Positions 27,971 through 39,919 of a DNA stretch of 64,000 nucleotides are shown here, in pieces. The notes below the pieces were generated by a model. It saw only the letters and a program-made list of their open reading frames with translations, was not told the DNA's origin and searched no databases. The position numbers and the translations under genes are program-made. How positions within the stretch are numbered: position 1 is the first letter of the stretch; every line of letters begins with the position of its first letter. The DNA lies in the NCBI RefSeq assembly GCF_964355755.1, contig NC_092679.1, positions 24,614,432 through 24,678,431 on the forward strand, given 5' to 3'. The stretch is from Antedon mediterranea. Taxonomy: Eukaryota; Echinodermata; Crinoidea; Comatulida; Antedonidae.

Positions 27971-30900
27971 TTATGAGTCCGCACATTTCTTTTTTTCTAA
28001 AATAAAAATCTTTGGTTGTAATACAACTTGAGGGAATGATTTGAAATCTTTAGTGTCAATTCCTGCATAACCTTCGACATGATCCAGTATATAATGTGAA
28101 GATGTGTAAGGTGAAAGTTCAGGTGCATTCTCGCTAGCAGCGCCAATGCAGAGAACATCGTACGACATCATATCGGCTCCACCTGGTGATAGATCCTCTG
28201 TTTTGTTGTAGCTGAAAATGAAAATGGATAACTTGTACTGAAACTAAGAAAACAAAGCTTATAGATATGTCCTGTATAAATAAATTAGGGCTGAAAATGA
28301 TCTAGAACACACTGCTGGGGTAAACCCACACAAGCCAGTTGTAAGTCCTTATCCAAGAAGACTTGTTCTACTGTATCACCAGAACTACATGGACAAAGAG
28401 TGACTAGAACCTGTGCTAATTTTATCATTGATTGGCTGGGGTTTGCAGTGCCCCAATTGTAAAATAAACATAATTTATACATATAGATCATTTTCTTCTA
28501 GAAAATTTAGCAATATAAATACTTACATCCAGTTGTCATTTAGTTGTGTAAATCTCGACACCCCTGTCTGGGCTGTTGCAACATCAATATGAACATGTAT
28601 GTTTTCTAATAAGGAAAATGAAATAATTTAGTTTATAAATGTTTTAACAAGTAACAAAATAAACTGAATCTTAATGTTTGAAATATCATAGTAGATTAAT
28701 TGCATGATGTTCATAAATGCTTGTATAAATAATAATCAATCTGTAATGGTATACAATTTCATATTTGCTAATGTTACTTTAGCAATTATTTCATCCGGCT
28801 AGATACGTTATGAGAATTGACTGGAGAATAGATGTCCTGATTTAAAAGCAATTAAACCAAGTAGTAGTGTACAACTCATTCTGGTTATTAAAATTAATAA
28901 AATCAATATTGATTCGAAATTGCAAAAGATAAGTACAAAACAAATATAGTGAACGGCACAAAACAGTAGTTAATATCATTTGATGAAGCCAATGAATTCA
29001 GATGCTAAAATCAATATTTGTTAAGACCACAAAGTAGCATGCTAACCTTCTTTTGGTACAAGTTGGTGCAACCTAGTAATAGCGTCTCCACCAGGGTAGT
29101 TATTGTATGATAAATACAGAAAACCTGACGTCGTTGCTAGGTTAAAAACAAAATGGCCGATGACTGCTATTGAAATCAAACTCATTAGTATAGATTTCTT
29201 TCTGTTGTTGAAACTTAATAAGAAAAGGAAATACTATAAATATAACAATCAGAAGATCAAATTTCGTATAATTATTCGAACTAATTAGACACTGAATTAC
29301 TTTCAATAGAAATTGAAAGAAATGTTTTTTATCATTATTCTGATTTTGAAAGAAATAAATGTTTACTTAACATATTAGTAATAAATCAATACTGCAGGTG
29401 TCAGTTCAAAGGTCATGAGCCTTAGAATTATTAGTAAATGTTTACAACAGTATATGATATTGCGACACCATGTATGTACAGTAGTTCTAAAAGGTTGAGT
29501 AACTGACAGTTGTATGTGGTGTACAGCAAACTCAACATATTGATTTTTGCCATGCAAACCTTCAAATAGTATATTACAACCTATACATACATAGTATATT
29601 ACAACCTATACATACATAGTATATTACAACCTATACATACATAGTATATTACAACCTATACATACATAGTATATTACAACCTATACATACATAGTATATT
29701 ACAACCTATACATACATAGCATATTACAACCTATACATACATAGTATATTACAACCTATACATACATAGTATATTACAACCTATACATACATAGTATATT
29801 ACAACCTATACATACATAGTATATTACAACCTATACATACATAGTATATTACAACCTATACATACATAGTATATTACAACCTATACATACATAGTATATT
29901 ACAACCTATACATACATAGTATATTACAACCTATACATACATAGTATATTACAACCTATACATACATAGTATATTACAACCTATACATACATAGTATATT
30001 ACAACCTATACATACATAGTATATTACAACCTATACATACATAGTATATTACAACCTATACATACATAGTATATTACAACCTATACATGTGATTTTTAAT
30101 TTGTCGACGTATACAGTATTACTTATTTACCTTATTAAAAAATAAATAAAAAAAACAACTTACAAATGGCAAACGGCACGTGCTGCAGCTGTATTGAGTA
30201 AGGGAAATACGTAGATTATAAAACGCAATTCTTTATGAGGAAGGAACGAGTAAAGAAAGATGAATCCAACAGCTGGAAGAAGAAGAGTCCTGATTCTAGA
30301 GTCAACATACGCACCAATAGGAACAAGCAGCAGACTACTGGAAAGTGCTCTTGGAATGGCCGAATAAAAATACCAAAGAAATGGAGATGTCTAAACAATT
30401 TTATCAAACAAAATAACGTTAGAAATCACAATCAATTGATATTGGAAGTATTCAGTTTTGAAATAATAACATCAGAAGGATACACCCCAGTTAGAACTTT
30501 TATTCATTATTATATTATACCACAGGACTTCTCCCTCAGGCCAAAGGAATCTCTGCCAAAAGTATGAGTCAATGAAGATAGTAAAACCTGAAAAGAAAAA
30601 AAGAAATAAATACATTCAATTATAAAATGTATCAATAATAACAAATATTTTTTTAAACACTAGCTCATCTATTTTTGCACTTTTAAGAAACAGTTTCCAT
30701 TGAACTTCAAGATGTTAATTTTCATTTAACTCTATTAGGGAGTAGGGGAAAACAGAGTTACTGTATGGGGTTCTCTCGGGAAACACCCCTCTTCACCTCT
30801 CCGATGCAGGGCATAACAAAAAGTCACAATGTAATTTATAATTGAAGATGAGAAATTCATTTGAAAAAAAAACACATTACACTAACCCAAGCAAATGAGG

Positions 30901-32419
30901 CCAGCAGGTGCTGCATACATGAGAAGTGTTATAATGTTAAGTCTACCACTAACAAGTTCCATAAGTAGCATTAGACCCATCAGAATAGCTAGCTCAGCTC
31001 TAAAGACGATGATAGCAAATGCTGACAGACTTATAAATAAGGCATGTTTACCATCAATCCAACCACTAATTGCTATTAAAACTGAAAAATTTTAGTTAGA
31101 TATCAAACATGTTGTATTTCATACTGTGTCATTTATTGTTATGATTGGTTTCATACATAAGGATTATACATGATTAATACGCTGGTCTTAAACAAGGTTA
31201 CCTAATACATGGATGGAGGGGTTCAATCTCAGGAGGACTTAACAAGGATTGCCTATTACAGGAGGAAATATTTTTAAGGTGAGGCTGAAGATGAGCCTAT
31301 GCCGGAATAATAAGGATGGACTTATTTTTTAGGATAAATTAAGCTCTATCTACACTATCAAACTTTTGATGTGGTAGGTGGTAGTCATATGCCCAAGTAT
31401 GGCAGTGACATGACATCATCATGCCCATAGGGCACATCACATTTTTTTGTTACATAAAATTTGATAGTGTAAACAAGGCTTTACTCAACAATAGGCAACC
31501 TAAATATCAGTACAATTAATAATGGACTAAAAGATAATTGTGCACTTTTTAAATTCATTTTTACCTAAAACAAGAGCAAATACATTCGGCAGAGGTCTGG
31601 TCATATAGAAGACAAAGTGGAACTGTGTAGCTGTAATAAGCATGACATATTTAGTAACTTCTTTACCAAATCTGTTGTTGATAGATTTACCAAATTGGTT
31701 GAATGCCACAAGTACACAGAAACCAAGAAAGAAACGAACTGAAAACAAACAAAAAATGTTATTTTTATTATAAAGAATTATGCTTGACATAATTCATGCT
31801 TTAACAACATTTATTTAGAAACAGTTCAAGAAATAAAAAAAGCATACATTTACAATAACTTAAATGGTAACAATAAATAAGAACTGTTTCAGGGATCAGA
31901 AAAAGAAGTAAGACCAATGAAATTGCAAGAATACAATAAGGTATGTTATAATAGTTAATAACTAACATCATTAACTCACCGATGACCTGTGATATGATTT
32001 TAGATGCTCCAATCAGAAAGAAAAATGCAACAAAAGGGGCAGACAAAAGTGAAACAACCAATGGCCCAATGAAAGTTCTTGGAACAACGCCAGGAAACAT
32101 ATGATGATCGTACTGGCAAAACAAACAAAATAATAAATGTTTGTCTTACTTTAGCATAGAAATTGAATACTAGTTAAAACACAGGTATTATTAATATATT
32201 AAGTATCAAGTTATTAAAGGATTCTGAGAAGTTTTTTCTTAACTCTAGTCTTTTCTTTTATATAAATTTAGTAAATCACACATAACTTACTGCTGTGATA
32301 TTAGATGTATGATAGAGTAAATCATGCATGGCTTGAAGATTAAAACTCTCTTCTACTTTGGTAAACGGACAAATTAACAAGTGAACTACAAAGGCTGCTG
32401 CTAAAATCAACACCCACAT
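27971..32419 (-). CDS. ALG12: Dolichyl-P-Man:Man7GlcNAc2-PP-dolichol alpha-1,6-mannosyltransferase (ALG12)
   Basis: Nine exons on the minus strand, in coding order: 32419-32291, 32112-31980, 31738-31565, 31081-30887, 30587-30484, 30390-30164, 29213-29047, 28605-28527, 28211-27971. All phases match; 1449 nt, 482 residues, close to the human length of 488. ALG12 is a multi-spanning ER membrane GT22-family enzyme that adds the eighth mannose (alpha-1,6) to the lipid-linked oligosaccharide for N-glycosylation. Marks seen: [21 protein letters not shown] near the N-terminus with the acidic pair expected for this family, [103 protein letters not shown]. The start ATG begins the ER-signal-like first helix. 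Intron 6 carries a 25-bp minisatellite. It shares a promoter region with COG2. Confidence 0.95.
29568..30087. repeat. 25-bp minisatellite, about 21 copies, in ALG12 intron 6
   Basis: The unit is AGTATATTACAACCTATACA plus TACAT, nearly invariant, with one AGCATATT variant near 29719. Confidence 0.95.
31339..31483. mobile_element. Foldback MITE family A, copy 5 (ALG12 intron 3)
   Basis: TTAAGCTCTATCTACACTAT at the left, TTTGATAGTGTAAACAAGGC at the right, with GCCCAAGTATGGCAGTGACA inside. Confidence 0.72.
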
Positions 32420-33402
32420 CTTGCTAATGTTTAAATCAAACTAAATCTATTCTGAAATAAAACAAAATAAACTTGTCAATTTCTAGTTCAATATAGAATG
32501 TCAATAATATATTTATTTAAAAAGTAGTATAAATAAAAATACACTGATAAATATTAAAAGCATACATTTTGCCCAATAACAATTTTAACTTTAAATTATT
32601 AATCACAATATGAATCTACGCATAGTCATTGTCAAATTGCATAATAAGCAAGGTGTCTCTCTACTGTAGTCTTTGGTTGGGTCTATATATATCTAAACGC
32701 CTGTTTTTTTATTGCCAAAAAGGAGTCCGGACTGGTCACTGTGCTCCTTTATTATGTTGTTGTCCACCGTACAGAAAGAAAATAATATATTATTATATTG
32801 ACAATGTAATGTGTCCAATAATTAATTATGGTCCCCACCTACTAGGCCTAGAGCCAAACCTGGTACTAGCTACATCCTGCCTGCTCATACATAATAGTAT
32901 AATAGATCATCTAGCCTATAGGATCTAACTACTAGCCTAGGCCTAGCCTAGCCTGGCCTAGTAGTAGTAGGCCTAGTACTACTACTAGTACTGTAGTAGG
33001 CCTAGTACTACGGTAGTACTGTAGTAGGCCTAGTAGTACTACTACTAGTACTAGTACTACTAGCTAAACTACCTAGCTAGCTAGCCTAGTAGTAGGCCTA
33101 AACCTCTAATAGTAGTAGACTAGGCTAGATACTATGTAGGCCTTTCTAGCTAACGTAGGGTGTAAGCCTACACATTCCATCAATACTAATAGCCTAAAAT
33201 ATTATATATATATTATTAACAATACTTTCAATATATGTACGTTGAAAAAGTGGGAAAAACAACTGAACGCAACCACCGGACCCTGGATTTTCCTGTATGA
33301 CATGTGTTTGTTGGTTTAGAAAAAAACGCCCCCAATCTTCATCGAACTCTTGTTTTTTTTACAGAGTGTGTGTGACACGACGCAAATTCAACTTCCTAAA
33401 TA
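32420..33402. promoter_or_regulatory. Shared divergent promoter region of ALG12 and COG2
   Basis: The two start codons are 983 bp apart and point away from each other, so both promoters must lie here unless an untranslated exon intervenes. The region includes a dense island of AGGCCTAG/CTAGTACTAC words (about 32840-33165). No TATA box or named factor site is claimed. Confidence 0.6.
32840..33165. repeat. AGGCCTAG / CTAG-rich low-complexity island
   Basis: Made almost wholly of overlapping GGCCTA, CTAG and TAGTACTA words, many palindromic. Similar islands: 33510-33740, 42840-43250, 45400-45450, 46990-47070, 54085-54190, 56035-56385. Confidence 0.8.
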
Positions 33403-36400
33403 ATGGATACTCTCTCAATGTCTTCGCTTTGTTTCGACAAAGACCAATTTATGAAGGTAAGTAGTAAACCGGTTAACTTCATTAAAACATATGCAACGCT
33501 GGTAGAAGCAAGCTAATGCTAGCTAGGCCCTAGGCTAGGCAGCTAGCTGGGCTAGCTAAAGAGGATATAGTATGGGCCTAGGCTAGGCCTAGCTAGATAG
33601 ATAGTAGTAGGGCTAGCCTAGCTACCTCCTCCGGCTAGAGAGTATTTCCTATAGGTAGGCCTAGGCTAGGCCTAGTCACTAATCTAATTAAATAAAAGTA
33701 GAGAGAGAGGGAGGCCTTGGTACGCTAGGCCTAGTAAAGGCGAACGAGACACGTACAAGAAATTTGCAAACGAGTAAACCAACATTTTTTTTTCAGGATG
33801 ATTTTGATGTTGATGAATTTGTTGGTGATTGTCGTCGTCGCGTTCAGCTTGAACAACTCAAAGATGATCTAGACATTTATTTTAAGTCATTGAAGAATGC
33901 TATGGTTGAACTGATCAACAAGGATTATGCTGACTTTGTTAATCTATCATCAAATTTGGTAATAATATTACAAAATATAACAAAAACATTATAAAAATTA
34001 GCTAATTGTGTTTATTTAAGGATGTTGTCCCCCTGAATAAATATTTAAAAAAATGGTTAATGTCATTTAAATATTTATTTATTTAAACAAAAATTATTTC
34101 AACTGAAAAACTAAAATAAAACAAAAATCTAAGTATCACATATCATTATACAATATTTTTCAAACCAAATACATTTACTGTACATGATGCAATGTTGTAA
34201 TAATAAGCTATAAGGCTCTTTCTCTATCAAAGTTCAAACTAGTTTTTTTTAAAGTGTGATGTGCCCAAATATCTAGTGATATGCCCAAATATAGTGGTGA
34301 TATGACATATCAATCATATTGTCCATACACATTTTTATTTGTCACATCAAGTTTTATAGTGTAGACAGAGCTTAAAACTTAGAAATTTTGCACTTTACCC
34401 CAATGGTAAAACAGATGATTATTTTAATTTTCTTATATAACTTTATAAATGTAGGTTGGAATGGACAAAGCAATTAATAATTTATCCATACCATTAGGAC
34501 AACTGCGAGAAGAGGTTTTGGTGAGTCTTATGTTTGTTTAATGTAAATAGCCTCTAATTTCTGCCCCACTAATAACATGCCCCTAGTCTTAGCTTATTAA
34601 AAGATTAATGTTGGCATAATATTTCTGTTTAGAGTGTGAAATATGTGATGGAAGATGCAGAAAAAGCTGTTCAACACAAGTTACTTGCAAGATCTAAAAT
34701 TAGAGAAAAGAAGGTAGCACTTTACTATAAAATAAGATTTTGGAATTGAAGAATATCTAACTAAAGTAACAAATTACAAACATAGACAAATTATGACTAA
34801 ACTAAGACTAGGAATATTAGAATTAGACATTGAAAAAGGAAGATGCAATTGTATTAATAGAAATGAAAATTATGTTCTCTACAATCAATTGAAGATGAAT
34901 GACTTTAATAGTTTGTCCTGTTTATTCAGACATTATGTTTGTCCTGGGTCTTTAAGTACTGGTCTTTAAGTACTGGGTCTTTATAAAGTACTTTTTATAT
35001 TTCCAATTTAGGCTTGCCTGCAGAGACTGATCAACATTAATAAATCAGTTGAGAAGATGGAGGTTATTCTTGGTATGCGTGGACTGCAGTCTGCAGAAAT
35101 CATTGAAAATGATGATGGTGAAATGTGAGTTATTTGTAGAGCTTAACCTTTAAAGCTCTGCCTACACTATCACACATTTTGTGACAAAATTTGATGTGCC
35201 CATATATGGACATGATGATGTCATATCACTTTTTTTGTCAAACTAGTTTGATAGTGTAAACTGAGCTTAAGCATAGAAGGCAGAACTTATTATTTAAAGT
35301 GCACATACAACCAATATTTTACTGAAACAGAATGATATCTTCTTTTTGACACAGTGAGTTGACTGGTCAACAGATTGAGAGAGTTGCCTCAGAGTTTAAT
35401 CAACTTCAGTATTATGTTACACAAAGCAAAGGATTGCCACTTGTTGAAAAAATCAGACCAGTAAGAACACTAATAATGAAAGTTTGCATTCAATTAGAGT
35501 ATTTATTCTATTTTATTCTAAACAATATTCCATAGGGGTGGGGCATTTAATCAAAGAGGTGCGTTTATTCGAACAAATACGGTCATGCTGAACACAGTAT
35601 ATCATAAATTGTACTTGTTATTATATATTAGCTTTTTGCTTATTTTATTTGAATCTCTATTGAGATCCAGCCACAGACAAAAGATGACCATTTCTAACTA
35701 ACCATAAATCAATTACCCATGCCCCAAGTGTAAATTAAGTATAGTAATTATTGAAGGTAGCTAGACAGGTAACTAACACTACTACCCTAAACACTTCCTT
35801 TCATACCATGTTTTCAATTTGTTTAAATTTTGTTTGTCACATTTGTTTGTAAACCAACAGAGAATAGCAGCCATCACAGTGACATTGCAGCATAGTTTAG
35901 AGCGTATGTTTAAGGAGAGTCTTCAGACCAACAATGTTGATATGTTACGTCAGTGTCTGAGAACATATGCAACAATAGATAAGATGCGTGATGCTGAGGC
36001 TCTGTTTAGAAAGGTGTCTGTAGCTCCTTATATGGCAGAGGTTAGTAAATGAGTAATATAAATTATACTAATCAATTTTCTATTGCAATTTGTTTTGTTC
36101 TAGCTTCTCTCTGACCTTTTTTGTTTAAGTGGTATATGTTTATAAGTTGATCCCTTTTGCATTATTAAACAAGAAATATTTCTTACAAAAAATGCCGCTC
36201 ATCTCGATAACTACTGGCTACATGCATCTCAATATTTATCAGCAAATCTTTTCATAGACTCTCTTTTCCCAGACGTACAGTACTTTTGGGTGTGTGCATG
36301 CCCAGTCCGAGATTCCAAATACCCATTTTTGTCTGCCGTAGTAAACTATAAGCTACCGAATGCAACTGTTTCCTAATGATTCTGTTCTTTTGAATATAAC

Positions 36401-39400
36401 TGCCTAAAGGAACGATGTGAACAATTTTACAAAAAGTGTATATTTTTTAATAGGTAATCAGTGAACGGTTTATTCAGATGAACCCTCAGGGATTAAAGGG
36501 AATGTTTAACAAAGTCATGGAGTTTATTCCTATGCACTGTGGACTTATACGTGAAGTAACATCTCCTCTCTTTAGGTAAGAAAAACATACGTTGCAGTAA
36601 CAAATTTATTTATAAGACTGTATCTGTTGAAATTTATGCCAATAAAACATACGTTGCAGTAACAAATTTATTTATAAGACTGTATCTGTTGAAATTTATG
36701 CCAATATTTATTTCTTCTATGTAGTTCTGGAAGTGAAAAAGTTGTAGGAGGTTACAACTTCATGGTAAATGCTGTATGGCCTGAGATTGTTAGCAGCCTA
36801 GAGAGTCGTGTTGCATCCATCTTTGCCTCTGGAAACCCAGATACATTTCATCAGGTATAATGGTCTAATTTGTGATGTTTTTTATCAGTTATTTTGTCTG
36901 TTAATATTTGTACTTTATTGGTTTTTATTTTAAGTTCACGTTCTTGAAAAAGTACATTTTATATGTTTTCTTTTACTGAAAATGTATAGTATTTTAGAAA
37001 AAAAAAATAAAGCCTCATCACTATGTTACACTTTCGTTCTCATTTTAAGAAAAACATTTAATTTTGTGCTCATTATTTATAGAAATACTTAATAAGTATG
37101 GAGTTTGTTGACAAGTTTGAGAGGGAGTGTGGATCACAGAGCAGTGTTAAAAGGCTACGTGCTCATCCAAGCTATAACACCTTTATGTCAAAATGGAGTC
37201 TTCCTGTCTATTTCCAAATAAGGTAAGATTCATGTATATAATTGTAACTAAATCAACATTTTATTTTCAATGTACAGACTGACTACTCATCTAAATCATC
37301 ACCAAATCACATGACATGTCAAAATACTTTAAATTTACTTATGTATTTGTTTTTTTAGATTTCAAGAGATTGCTGGTTCTGTTGAGACAGCCTTAATGAA
37401 TCCATTTAATACAGCTACTGGTATGTTTATAATACAAGAAATCTAAATTTAGACTTCATATAATCTCTGGTAATTATTATTATCATTAGAACTTCACTTT
37501 TGAAAAGTAAAGCAAATAAAATGTGTTACTAATGGTCTGGTTTTTCAGGAAATAATGGATTTAAGCTATCAGTATTTGATACTATATGGAATGCGTTACA
37601 AATGTGTTGGAAAGATCAGGTGTATATAACCCCATTAGCTCATCGATTCTGGAAGCTAACTTTACAAATTATTCTGAGATGTACCACTTGGATTTCTGAG
37701 GTCAGTGAAAAAGAGGTTTGTATATTTATTTATTTTATACACATCCAACAGCAAGTAACTTGCCAATTACAGGATAAACTAATATCACACATTTTTTAGC
37801 ACGCACTAAGTTTTCAATAATATCCTAATTTTTATTGTATAGATAAACGAAAAACCAACGAATACAGAAAACCAGTCACTTTCAAGTGATGGAGACAAAG
37901 CTACAGATGACAAAAGTCCGCCAGTTACCATGGCACAAATGATATTTCTTATTGGAGACGTTGATAAACTGTATGAAAAGGTAATGATTTGTCAACACAA
38001 TGATTAAAATGTTTCCTGTTAAATGTCAATCATTGGGAAATAAATAATTAAAGAAAAAAATATATATATATTTTTATAACCTTATTTTTCTCTTTTGAGG
38101 TGGCAGTCACTTTTATTGCACATGTGACAAACAATTAAGATTTAGTGAAAACATTTTCTTCTGGCTTTTATTAGTATATTGATATGATGGTTCATTGAGT
38201 AGTGTAAACCAGTATAAATTGATATTTAATATTTGCAGTTACCATCAATGTTTACCAAGTGCATTCAAGTCAAGTTATCCAGTATTTGTAAAGACACTTC
38301 ATTTCTAACTGGTTTGTATTATTTTGACTTATTAGCTTTTAATCTACTAGCTAGCTAAATAAGTGACAGCTAAGTTAAGAGGTAGGATGTTGCAGGGTAG
38401 GGACTCCGCCAAATGGCCACCATATATATTATTTAATATTGATAAAATATAATATTAGGATGAACCACATAAATCATCACACAGATTTCTTTAAAATCTA
38501 TTACAGTTTTCTATAATTAAGACACAATTTTCCTTACATTTTTATCTTGTATCATAATTTAAGCGGCCCTCTATAAATACCAGAGAAGAAATGTTTGTCA
38601 AATCTCTGTAATTAGTTGAAACTCATTAAAATATTTTTTTTTTTAATTTAGAATCATTTGAAGAAGCGAGAAGTAAACTAATTGAGCTACAAGATTCATT
38701 TTGTTCTTTTATTGTAAAACAAGTTTGTGGCTTGTGTTCAGCACACCTTAAATCAGCCAATGATATTCCACGATTGTACCGAAGAACTAATCGTGAGGTA
38801 AATATGTGTTTGCATTGAAAATCATAGGCTTACCTAAGCGCTGTAGTGCTAGTTACATGTTTTCCATGAGGAGAATTCTCTCTTTTTATAAGCATGTCTG
38901 CGGCAAGTGCATCTATGGTTTTAGAATAGGAGTTTGGAATAGTGAAAATTATTTTGTTAGGTGTACTACCTGTATTATCACAACCAATGAATTTCCCCGG
39001 AGTTTGGGATAATAAAGTTTTATTGAATTGACTGAGGTGTGGTATAATGCTAAGTCATTTCACATTGTTTGTGTGTTTCCATTTGATAGGTGCCAAGCAA
39101 ATCATCTAATTATGTACAGAATGCAATGAAACCATTGCAGCTGTTTATTCAGGAACATGGTGATGTTTTACAGTCTTCTAGGAAACAACAACTATTTGCA
39201 GATATATTTACACACATTGTACAAGAGTAAGGTTATATTTTTGTTTTTAAATTGTATTTTTTGATTTATTATATTTTCTGTTGGCACTTTCAGCATATAT
39301 TTTTTGTTTGTCTTTTTCTTCAATCAATCCATCTTTAATATATAAATTATAAATACTTTTTTTAAAAGATATCATAGTGTGTCATCTGACCTGTTGACCT

Positions 39401-39919
39401 CCGTAAAGAAGATGGAGGAGAGTTTGAAGCGGCTAAAGATGATGCGCAAGAGTGACGTTGGACTTCCCCAAAGCAGTCAAGGGTTAAGTGATGATGATAA
39501 GATCAGACTACAGCTAGCCATTGATGTCAGGAAGTTTGGAGAACAGGTCAGTCAATGGTCATACATCCTAACTTAGAAAATATTAGGGAGACTTCTTCTT
39601 CCATTTAGGAGCAAACTACTGCTCCACTGGCTATAGCTGTTGCAAATTGTTTTCATACAGTGTGTGGGGTGCTCTGGTAATTTAATATTTAAAATACTTT
39701 TTCAAAACCCGCAACAGTTATTATTTTTATGAAATTGTATTTAACAAGTTTTTATTTTCTTTACAGATTGTAAGTCTTGGTGTTGAGAAGGACCAAGTCA
39801 AAGGTTATGCCGAGCTCAGTGAACTTGTAGAATCTCATGTCAAAAAGACTTCAGACGAACTCTTAACAGAATTAAAAAAGATTGCGAAAGTTAGAGAGGC
39901 AGAAGAATATAACAGTTAA
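33403..39919 (+). CDS. COG2: Conserved oligomeric Golgi complex subunit 2 (COG2)
   Basis: Eighteen exons, phase-consistent, 2193 nt, 730 residues (human 738): 33403-33456, 33797-33958, 34455-34520, 34633-34713, 35012-35124, 35355-35460, 35861-36040, 36454-36575, 36725-36854, 37083-37222, 37359-37420, 37549-37700, 37843-37980, 38239-38311, 38652-38797, 39090-39226, 39369-39546, 39767-39919. COG2 is a lobe-A subunit of the COG tethering complex that recycles Golgi enzymes by retrograde vesicle traffic. The sequence follows the vertebrate protein end to end: LCFDKDQFMK, DDFDVDEFVGDCRRRVQLEQL, MVELINKDYADFVNLSSNLVGMDKAI, LRTYATIDKMRDAEALF, GSQSSVKRLRAHPSY, VYFQIRFQEIAGS, PRLYRRTNREVP, SVKKMEESLKRLK, DDKIRLQLAIDV. 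The N-terminal part is predicted coiled coil. Exon 12 has a second in-frame donor at 37716 that would add VSEKE. Most introns are short; two carry family-A MITEs. Confidence 0.96.
34210..34374. mobile_element. Foldback MITE family A, copy 6 (COG2 intron 2)
   Basis: Left end TAAGGCTCTTTCTCTATCAA, right end AGTGTAGACAGAGCTTAA. The centre holds GATGTGCCCAAATAT and ATATGCCCAAATATAG units. Confidence 0.72.
35151..35271. mobile_element. Foldback MITE family A, copy 7 (COG2 intron 5)
   Basis: Left end TTAAAGCTCTGCCTACACTA, right end TTTGATAGTGTAAACTGAGC, with CCATATATGGACATGATGAT in the middle. It is a short form lacking the TATTTGGGC repeats. Confidence 0.75.
36582..36703. repeat. 61-bp tandem duplication next to the COG2 exon 8 donor
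   Basis: Two identical-looking units (AAAACATACGTTGCAGTAAC ... GAAATTTATGCCAAT) start 6 bp into the intron, just after GTAAGA. The donor itself is not duplicated. Confidence 0.9.
38815..39035 (+). mobile_element. Possible retroelement 3' tail in COG2 intron 15
   Basis: A 68-codon open frame is followed directly by ATAATAAAGTTTTATTGAAT and TGA, like the A-rich or short-repeat tails of LINEs and SINEs. No firm protein match. Confidence 0.2.
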
